Position numbers and translations under genes: made by a program
In this document: positions 56,379 to 64,000 of the stretch, one piece after another
Numbering within the stretch: the stretch's first letter is position 1
Layout: each line of letters begins with the position of its first letter
Notes under the pieces: model-generated
Told to the model about the DNA's origin: nothing
Databases searched by the model: none
Seen by the model: the letters and a program-made list of their open reading frames with translations, nothing else
Source of the DNA: Paracentrotus lividus
Taxonomy: Eukaryota; Echinodermata; Echinoidea; Camarodonta; Echinidae
Assembly (NCBI GenBank): GCA_940671915.1
Contig: CALNVZ010003426.1
Coordinates: 24,086,214-24,150,213 of the forward strand
Reading direction: 5' to 3'
DNA length: 64,000 nucleotides

Positions 56379-57100
56379 GGGGGGTGCGATGTCCGGACAC
56401 TTAACAAAAATTAAGCCTGGTGTCTAAGGATTAAGCCAGAAATGTATGTTGAATACTTCTTATCACTATCAATATTTGTTCTCCACAATATTTTCTGACA
56501 TTTTGTGCTGAAAAACTTCAAAGAGATTGATTTTAAACTCTTTCAAATGGCTGGTTAAAATTGAGTGTCCGGACATCCAACCTGTCCGGACATACAACAA
56601 CTGGGTAGTCCGGATAGGTGTCCGAACAGTCGATTTTAACCAGCCATTTGAAAAGGTTTACAAGCAAAATCTTTGTAGTTTTTTTATATCAAATGTAAGA
56701 AAACATTGTGAAGAACAAATAATGATGACAATAAGCATTTTTATCTTATATTTTTGGCTTAATCCCGAGACAAAAAAACAGGTAGTAAGACTCTGGACAC
56801 CCAATCCCCATTCTAGACCGACCAGTCCCCGTCGCGAAGCGACGTGGATCGGGACTGACAGATGATTCGCTGTTGGGCTGGTGGGGGTTTGGGTGTCCGG
56901 ACACTCGGTTTTTATTAGCCATTTGAAAGGGTTTACAAATAATGTTTAGCAGTATTATAGCACAAAATGTTTGAAAATATTGTGGAGAACAAATATTGAT
57001 AATGAAAAGAAGAATTAAAAATATATTTTTGGCTGAATCCCGAGTCTCCGAGACGAAAATCAGGCTCCATTTTTGTTAAGTGTCCAGACACCCTATCCCC
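56379..57100. mobile_element. TIR element with repeated palindrome GTGTCCGGACAC
   Basis: The left end holds GTCCGGACACTTAACAAAAA (56391) and the right end holds its inverse with one change (ending 57091). GTGTCCGGACA(C/T) or close variants lie at 56391, 56565, 56583, 56608, 56619, 56893 and 57080. TGGCTGGTTAAAATTGAGTG and related words also recur inverted. No coding capacity. Confidence 0.7.
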
Positions 57101-57149
57101 CATCCATCCTACCCCGAATCTCTCCAACAAAAAATATATATTTTATTAA

Positions 57150-57580
57150 TTGATACTCACATTAGGCAACGCTCATCACTAACAATTTTTAAGGGGTTGC
57201 CCTGCAGGGCAACCAAATATTTGATTTTCCTCCAAAATGGTTGCCCGAATGAAAAATCTGGTTGCCCTACCCCCCCCCCCCCAAAAAAAACACAAAACAA
57301 ATCAAAACAATGACAACATCGAAAGATTTGATTTTTATGTAAAAAAATTCGCATGAAATGTGATTTACAATGAACTCTTGTAACCTAGTTTACAGGGTCA
57401 AAAGCCCAAGACATTTAGTCCGTCATGTAAGCTCTTTCATTAGTTTTGCGAAAAAATGTGGTTGCCCAGTTTGGGCAACTACTTTGATAATTTCTTCCAA
57501 ATTTGGTTGCCCGAGGGTCTAATCTGGTTGCCCCGGGCAACGGGGCACATGCTAATGTTGAGCACTGCATTAGGGGAGAC
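57150..57580. mobile_element. GGTTGCCC...GGGCAACC motif-array element, copy 1
   Basis: GGTTGCCC/GGGCAACC words occur about nine times, some as paired palindromes (GGTTGCCCTGCAGGGCAACC at 57195; GGTTGCCCCGGGCAAC at 57528). The outer ends are imperfect inverted repeats ('caacgctcatcactaacaat' against 'catgctaatgttgagcac'). A second copy is at 63680. Confidence 0.65.
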
Positions 57581-57645
57581 CGGGGTGAACTGGGATGCGG
57601 GAGAAGCTTAGAAGTGGGACACCTCCTATATCTAGAAAAGTGTTA

Positions 57646-58049
57646 AGGCGGGCTCACACGATGCGACCTGCTGCGGTGCGATTTTTTTTAAACAAATGGA
57701 CTTTTGCATTATTAATGCGACATTTAAGACATGCAAAGTTATCTTATGAGAGGTAAAAATTGCAAAGGAACAATTTAATCGAAATTTTGTTCCAATCCGA
57801 GTCTTTAAAAAGGAGTAGATCTAAACGTCAAATTACCTTAAAATCGCAAGATCGCAGTGACGTCACTGCTATTTGGAAACAATGATTTTATACAGAGAAG
57901 GGGGTTCGCAATCACCTTGAAATTCAACTTTGGTATTCATAGGAATACCCACAACTTTGAACATTAGAAACTTCCTTGTTTGAAAGTTTGTATCAAATAA
58001 TATTAACGTTTACCTGAAAAATTGCACCGCAGCAAGTGTGAGCCCGCCT
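57646..58049. mobile_element. Harbinger-like MITE, AGGCGGGCTCACAC ends, TTA duplication
   Basis: 404 bp. Left AGGCGGGCTCACAC and right GTGTGAGCCCGCCT, with TTA at 57643-57645 and 58050-58052. GCTGCGGTGCGATTTTT is also mirrored (AAAAATTGCACCGCAGC). No coding sequence. Confidence 0.75.
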
Positions 58050-58052
58050 TTA

Positions 58053-60022
58053 GGGTCATTCCATGCCAATTCACCCAATGAAAGTGCAATTTTGCACCCT
58101 TCCGTCTCAGAATTTGCTCAAATTTGGTAAACATAAAATTTGACATTACCTTCCCATGAAACAAAAAAAAAATAGCATAAACGGTTTCCGAGCTATGGCC
58201 CGCCCTTTTTGATTTGTTTTGGCAAAAAATGTAAAAATGGGTGTGACCTTCCATTTCAACGGCACAATGCGCCTGAACTGGTTGACTAATTTTTGTGAAA
58301 CTGGTACCATTCAAAAGAAAATTCAAAGAGGAATTCAAAATTGGTATCACAAATATTATTGGAGCAATTTAAAATGCTATGACCTCTGACCTTTCCTTTA
58401 ACCTTGATTTTGACTTCCAGACGAATAATATTTTTACTTGATTTTTATGTATCACAGCCATTCCATTGTGACTCGCGTGACATTTACACAAAATTTCAAC
58501 TTGTTCTAGGCTAATTACTTCAAAATTTCATGATGCAGACCTGTTTTTCTTACTTATTTCAATCAAGGTAAGGACAGTACTCATTAGCACAAAGAAATTT
58601 TGGTTGCAAAGTCATTTTTGTGGGAGATATTTCAATTTCTTTCATGTGACTCGCGTGACACGACACTATTGAAGGTTTCTGACCCTACTGTACTTGACTG
58701 AAATTTCCTCAGAAGTTACTTATCCGATGCACATGAAATTTTCTGGAGATAATTTTGAAACATGAAGCAATCATCTGGTAAAATTTCATTATTCTTTGGC
58801 CAGTCATTTTAATTCTACCACCATTTCAAAATGTGACTCGCGTGACACAGGAGTGTGACTCGCATGACAAGTGTCATTTTGGACTAAAAGTTGAACCTAT
58901 TATCATGATTACATAATGGGCCACAATTCAACCAAACAAAGCATTAATAGTCAGTTGTATCACATACAACTTAAAACAAAAGAATTATTTCATTTAAGAT
59001 AGATTTGGAGGTCTTGGGACATGCAATGCAAAATGGTGATTTTCCCATTGACTTGTGTATTGTAGCAACATAATTTATAGAAAAGCAAATATGAAAACCT
59101 ATGATTATAAATTTTGATAACTCAAAAAATATTTAAGATAAAGGTATGAAACTTTGAGGGATTATATTTCATAGTACGTCCTACCAGGATGCTGAGTTTC
59201 AGAAGATCTAATAAATCCATGGCAGTTATCTTACGGGGTTGAAATTCATCCACTTTTTCTCATTTTCACCAAAATTCCAATGTAAAATTTACCTGTTATT
59301 TCTCATTTTTGGCCAAATAACCCAATTCTTATCCCCAATTTGATAATCAGAACATTTTACAAGACTTATTTGAAGGCAGATTTTATTTCTTTTCAACAAA
59401 ATCCTAATCATTATCTCTATTCTCCCAAACTTTGCTTGTTTTGTAAAATGTGACTCGCGTGACAGTACCCTAAGAAACCCAAAAGTGACTCGCGTGACAT
59501 TGCTTTAGGGTGTTTTTTCATAATGAAGGGGTCTGCAATTGAAAATTTTCTTTTGTGGTATGATTGAGGACCCTAAGCTCCTTACTTTTTATCAACTACA
59601 AATCATACACTCTACTACTTTTTAAGTGAACTAAAAATATAGGTGTATTTTTGTGACTCGCGTGACACATTTCGAGGGTGTTTTCAATTTGAAATATTGT
59701 CAAGCTCACTTCACATGAATGCAGGAACCAATGTGATATGACAAGATGGGTATAAAGTTAATCAGAATACTAAAATTTATGAATCTACTCACTATGGAAC
59801 ATGCTTTAAATAGTAGTATTAACATCATTACCAAAAAACATACTTTTTGGAGCAAATATGTTGTCTCTTTGAGGTGGTGTAACTCGGTTGTTTGAAGATA
59901 AAAGGTGATGAAAATTCAGATTTATACCATTTGAATATGTACCTAGCCAGAAAGTACTATATTTTTTTCATTGGTTATATTTGAAATTTGAAGCAATGGG
60001 TGTCGAGTTACACAGAATGGCT
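58053..60022. mobile_element. Element with seven GTGACTCGCGTGAC motifs in one orientation
   Basis: Starts GGGTCATTCCATGCC directly after the TTA of the preceding MITE. The probable right end is GTCGAGTTACACAGAATGGC (compare 30128). The motif GTGACTCGCGTGAC lies at 58468, 58646, 58833, 58855 (one change), 59450, 59485 and 59653, always on the plus strand. The sequence between motifs is AT-rich with no ORF of note. Ends are inferred from relatives and no target duplication was confirmed. Confidence 0.55.
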
Positions 60023-60119
60023 GATCATGTTAATTCTCAGTATAATATTAACATAACATGTAAATATCTACATGTAGGATGATATTTTATTTCCTCACCT
60101 TTAAAAACTCTTTTAAATG

Positions 60120-60950
60120 TAATTTACTGTTACCCCCACATACTGATATTTGTGTTGGTAATGTGTGTACAAGACTCCATTATACATGAATACTTTCAAA
60201 CTGAAGTGACATTACAATCAAATACCATAAAGTATTCCATATTTGTTGCTGATGCTTCAAAGATCTCAAGGATGTATCCAGTTTGGAACAGTAGAGCTGA
60301 CTACATGTAGGAAGCATTTTGTTTTTGTCAAAACCGAAGATTTCTAATGATTTGTATGTATACCTAATGCACCCCAATCAAAAGGGCTAAAAAAATGTCT
60401 CTATTCATAAGCAAATGGAGTCTACGTACATGTATGTACCTTATTAAACCTGGTGTATAGTTTTGGTAACAAAAACAAAATCGGCATAAAACTGATTAAA
60501 TATAGTCTCATGTTGTTCACATTGCGCTAAAAGACATGTGTGAGAGATTTTGTGATATTCCTTTCACGATTTCCGGTGAATTTCAGTGAAATTTTTGAAT
60601 CCAAACACAATTTGTAACGGTTTTGAGACCTTTGATGGGTTGTCCTGTCCCCCGAACTTCCCGCATGAATGGACCGTAGCGATCTGTATGTATCACCCAC
60701 ACAAGAGAATCCCCGTTGGTTTTCCACGTGAACGCCTGTGCACACAAAGCTGAGTCGGGTCCCCGTCTTATCTTTTTTATACTATAATATCGTGAATAAA
60801 GACATTAAAACGAGATTCCATGTAATATAACTTTCTTTGTTACAGTTATAGGATTCAGGCTTTCATATTATCTATTAAACTGTGAATCCAAATTATATTT
60901 TTCCTTCTCCCAACACTATACACCAGCTTTAATGTGTTTAATGTTTCCTT
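60120..60950. other. Unassigned region; weak minus-strand promoter-like start near 60770
   Basis: TATAAAAAAG on the minus strand (about 60771-60780) precedes a less AT-rich stretch and a 72-codon frame (60527-60745) without recognisable domain or a clear ATG. 60108-60180 and 61252-61345 are inverted copies (ttacccccacatactgata against its inverse), flanking the interval as arms of an unclassified element. Confidence 0.25.
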
Positions 60951-60955
60951 TATTA

Positions 60956-61154
60956 CTGTATAAGCCAATATTTTCGCGTCCAGATATTTTCGCGATTTTG
61001 GACTAGTTGGGGAAATTCGCGGGAGCAAAATTTCGCGATTTTGGTGATGACTTCATTACTATAAATAGCCTTGTACTAAGGTTGAAATTTTCGCGATGAC
61101 CAACTCGCGAAATTCGCGAAAATAAAGTCATCGCGAAAATAACCACTTATACAG
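60956..61154. mobile_element. 199-bp mariner MITE rich in TTTCGCGAA
   Basis: Ends CTGTATAAGCC and CTTATACAG, flanked by TA. Close to the copies at 33927 and 37347. Confidence 0.85.
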
Positions 61155-61371
61155 TATCTGAAAAGTTTAATTTCCTGTTTTAATTGAATGTAATTTAACA
61201 TCAGTTTGGAAGTATTCAAGTAAGCCTATAATGAAGACTTGTACATGTACACACATTACCAACACAAATATCACTATGTGATGTGGGGGTAACAGTAACT
61301 TTGTAAATTACATTTAAAAGAGTTTTTAAAGGTGAAGAAATATCATCCTAGATATTTACATGTTATGTTAA

Positions 61372-61717
61372 AGGGGAATCCAACCCAAGGAGAGAGTCAA
61401 CCTTACAGGAAAGAGGAAAATGAGAGGAGCAATCTAAAAAAAGTTTCATCAAAATCGGTTATAAAATAAGAGAGTTATGGAAGTTTGAAAAGTCTAGTTG
61501 TTCCTTCTATGGGGATCCTCAAATTGGCATCATCGGCTTCAAAATGGCCGATCTCATGGACAACTCTCCATTCATTTTGTACACAAATTTTCAGATTTTC
61601 CCCATTTTCTTTCGAAATATATCTTACCTCCTAAGCTCAACATATGTTGTGTGAAATATATTTTCCCATGACATATTTTGAGCTCAGAAGTAAAGAAGAC
61701 AAATTTTGAAAGAAAAA
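61372..61717. mobile_element. Half copy of the 39768-type TTAA MITE
   Basis: TTAA then AGGGGAATCCAACCCAAGGA, followed by sequence close to the 40081-40337 arm of copy 1. It breaks off at 'tgaaagaaaaa', where the CGGGTTCGACAC array begins. Confidence 0.7.
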
Positions 61718-61719
61718 TT

Positions 61720-62110
61720 ACACTGTGACTCGGGTTGCGGGTTGGACACGGCAATTTTATGCCATGTAAACGGGATCAGTGTGATCCGCGACCCGGGTTC
61801 GACACGCCTTTTTTGCTCTACCAAAATCGTAGGTTTCGATCCGGGAGGCGGGTTCGACACTGCAATTTTTATGTGTGTAAACAGAAAGCCGTGTCGAAGT
61901 TGATGGCCTTGAGGTCAGATGGAATTTGGCTATACATCGCAACACACATTAATGACGTCCCTTACTTCCGGTCATGATCTGGGAGCCGTGTTGAACTCGC
62001 CTTTTTTGTTGTGTATAAACACGATCACAGGTTCACTCTTTGCAGTGTCGAACCTGTCCCGTGGATTCGACACGAGAGCCGAGTCTCAATGTAAACGCGG
62101 TATATATCAT
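61720..62110. repeat. Motif array CGGGTTCGACACG
   Basis: CGGGTTCGACAC at 61794 and 61849, with variants at 61740, 62046 (inverted) and 62064. Each lies near 'atgtaaac' or 'gtgtaaac' (61765, 61876, 62090). Boundaries are uncertain. Confidence 0.55.
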
Positions 62111-62789
62111 GTAAAAACCACATTCTGTTTACATACTGACAGATTTGAGACTTTAATGTGACAAAATAGTGACATATTTCCCTTTTATTGTAGGTATTAG
62201 ACTTAGAGTCAGTCCTTCAGGAAAGGACAATAAATTTCATGAGAGGGCATTAAGGCCAGCATAAAAAGGCAAGGCCAGTTTGGCCGTGAATTAATCTGTT
62301 TTCCCTTGGGCACCACGGCCAGGGACATAGGCATCCACGATGGCCTCCGTGAAATTTATGCCCTGGGTCTAGTATAATTATTAATTGAGTCTGCATATTG
62401 GACTAGAGGGCAACAACGATCAGAAACTATGAAAGGGTTGATATTTTGAAAACAAACTCGCTTTTATCATAGGTTTTATGGACTTTTCAACTGATGGGTA
62501 ATGTTCTCTCAAGAATGATATCCTATACAACTAATATTTCTGTCTGATTCGTGTTTATAAACACGTATTTCATCGTGTTATTATTGTGTTATTTTTTATT
62601 TGAAATGTGGCACATGTGCTCAAATCATCACTTGCCCATATTGGGGAAGTGAGCAAGTGGATTTGTAGCGCCCTGCATTAAATTTATTTACCTGCCAAGG
62701 ATACCAGACCAAATAGGCTCTACCACATATGTTGTCATAACAGCTAGTGATTGATATTTGAAGGCAAAAATCATTTCCAAACACGTTAA

Positions 62790-62960
62790 CTCGTGTTCAT
62801 ATCACAAGTACGGTAGATGGCGTTATAAACCCATGGTAGCGCGCGCCGTCTGCTAGCAAGCCCGCTAGTGCAGGCGTCTACAGCGCTCCGTGTGCGCTGC
62901 TGTTCAAAAGCACAGCAATGTGTTCTACTTCCGGGTCAGCCCACCGAAAAAAGGTCACAG
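62790..62960. other. Short GC- and CpG-rich island
   Basis: 'atggcgttataaacccatgg', 'gcgcgcgccgtctgc', 'acagcgctccgtgtgcgctg' and 'cttccgggtc' stand out from AT-rich flanks. No gene was found attached to it; it could be a promoter remnant. Confidence 0.25.
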
Positions 62961-62972
62961 CATTTGCTTTTT

Positions 62973-63437
62973 CATATACATATATTGTAAAATCAGCACC
63001 CCATCTAGAAATTTTTATACAAAAAACAAAGATTTTAAGTGGTTTTCAGTATAGAAAATGATATTCTTGAATGTTGAATTTCATGAAAAATATCACTTTT
63101 CTTTTGAAATGTCATTATGATTCTCATTTTATCAAAATACATAGATGCAATAATATATTGCCATCAATACAACTTGGCAAAAGTTATGAGGAAAACAGTT
63201 TCTTAACAAATAAAGTGAAAATTTATCATAAAACCATATAGAAAATGCCTGGAAAGTTGTGCCCCTGTGACATCACAGTTGTTGCCAATTTGGTATAGCG
63301 ATCAATTTTTTGTGCATCGTAAAGATATTCATAATATTCTTATTGTTAGTCCAATTTTCTTCAAACTTGTTTTAATCTGTTTTTCTAATTTTTCTGCTTC
63401 TTATAAAAACAACTTATTTTGGGTCCATACCTTCCCT
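62973..63437. mobile_element. TTAA MITE (GGAAGGTATGGACCC family), left-truncated
   Basis: The right end reads GGGTCCATACCTTCCC followed by TTAA at 63438-63441. The body aligns inverted with 23027-23475. The left terminus is missing. Confidence 0.7.
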
Positions 63438-63679
63438 TTAAGTCATGCTCTTCGTGCAACAATAGCGGCGTGCACACAGATCGCATCTTGCTCGTGCAGG
63501 ACTGCCTTTAAAAACGTGATAATATGAGCATCCCTCTTTATGCATATACATGTAGTCTTATAGAGCAACAGCAGTGCCGCGTAAATTTAAGAACCTGAGC
63601 ATATGTTTTAAGACTGCTCTGTGTGAAAAATTATCACATGAAAATAATAGCATTCACAGTACCCTAATCCTACATCTTA

Positions 63680-63900
63680 GACAGCGCTCAAGATTAGCAT
63701 TTGCCCCGTTGCCCGGGGCAACCAGATTGGACCCTCGGGCAACCAAATTTGGAAGAAATGATCAAAGTAAATGTAGTTGCCCGAACTGGGCAACCACATT
63801 TTTTCGCAAGACTAATGTACATGTAAGGGCTTACATGACAGACTAAATGTATTGGGCTTTTGACCCTGTAAACTACACTGTCCGTCATAAAGGTGGGATA
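63680..63900. mobile_element. GGTTGCCC...GGGCAACC motif-array element, copy 2 (partial)
   Basis: Inverse orientation to the copy at 57150. Begins CGCTCAAGATTAGCATTTGC, then CCGTTGCCCGGGGCAACC, and has about six motif words. Homology ends near 63880 at 'ttgaccctgtaaacta'. Confidence 0.65.
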
Positions 63901-64000
63901 TTTTTTTGCCGCTATAGCGACATGATCTTGCTCCGCCTTTAATTTCTTGAATTTGTTTGTCCCTGGGCAAGTCCAAGATAATGTCCCCTTAAAAGACAAA

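Noticed and set aside
57157..57354. ORF with repeated Gly-Cys-Pro / Gly-Gln-Pro
   Set aside because: Translation of GGTTGCCC motif repeats in a dispersed element.
61720..62110. Possible tRNA-like B boxes (GGGTTCGA)
   Set aside because: GGTTCGACACG recurs several times without any D-arm or acceptor pairing; treated as a motif array.

Overview
Intron-rich, repeat-dense, AT-rich metazoan DNA with no bacterial-style gene packing. The genes and the repeat content (cut-and-paste DNA transposon relics, TTAA and TA MITEs, CpG-containing degenerate arrays, dispersed GCGAAGCGCGAGC words) suggest a marine deuterostome, most likely an echinoderm such as a sea urchin. This is an inference; a hemichordate or amphioxus is not excluded from sequence alone. 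Two host genes can be reconstructed exon by exon, both on the minus strand. MOB2, an activator of NDR/LATS-class kinases, occupies 313-16408 in five coding exons. RPS16, the small-subunit ribosomal protein uS9, occupies 26290-48250 in five coding exons. Almost every long ORF elsewhere lies in a repeat or has no recognisable protein signature.

Layout. 1-16.5 kb: MOB2, with introns hosting a Harbinger-like MITE, a Tc1-type element nested in another TA-target element, a second Tc1-type element, a mariner-type element with transposase remnants, and two elements built on repeated motifs. MOB2 exon 2 carries two apparent 1-nt deletions, and an upstream ORF ends one base before its ATG. 16.5-26 kb: intergenic, filled by a 1.5 kb inverted-repeat element made of TTTCTATTGG-like words, a hAT-like element with 8-bp target duplication, degenerate GGCGCC arrays, a 760-base assembly gap, nested Tc1-like MITEs and a TTAA MITE. 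26-48 kb: RPS16, whose first coding intron is 16.2 kb and contains a tRNA-derived SINE, many DNA transposons, two TIR-bounded minisatellites carrying nuclear-receptor-like sites, and a 3.2 kb direct duplication. 48-64 kb: no recognised gene; homopolymers, a long (TA)n, hAT-like debris, and several motif-array elements.

The most unusual theme is a recurring design. At least six short, apparently non-coding element families each carry their own 12-17 nt motif, often palindromic or GC-rich, repeated several times through an otherwise AT-rich body and in several cases also present in the terminal inverted repeat. The examples include GTGTCCGGACAC, GTGACTCGCGTGAC, GTCACTCCGTAACC, GGTTGCCC...GGGCAACC, TTTCGCGAA and CGGGTTCGACAC. 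A plausible reading is arrays of transposase or host-factor binding sites; this is untested.

The single-base indels separating the two copies of the 3.2 kb duplication, together with the lesions in an otherwise well-conserved MOB2 exon, suggest residual long-read assembly errors. Frame-dependent claims outside the two named genes should be treated cautiously.
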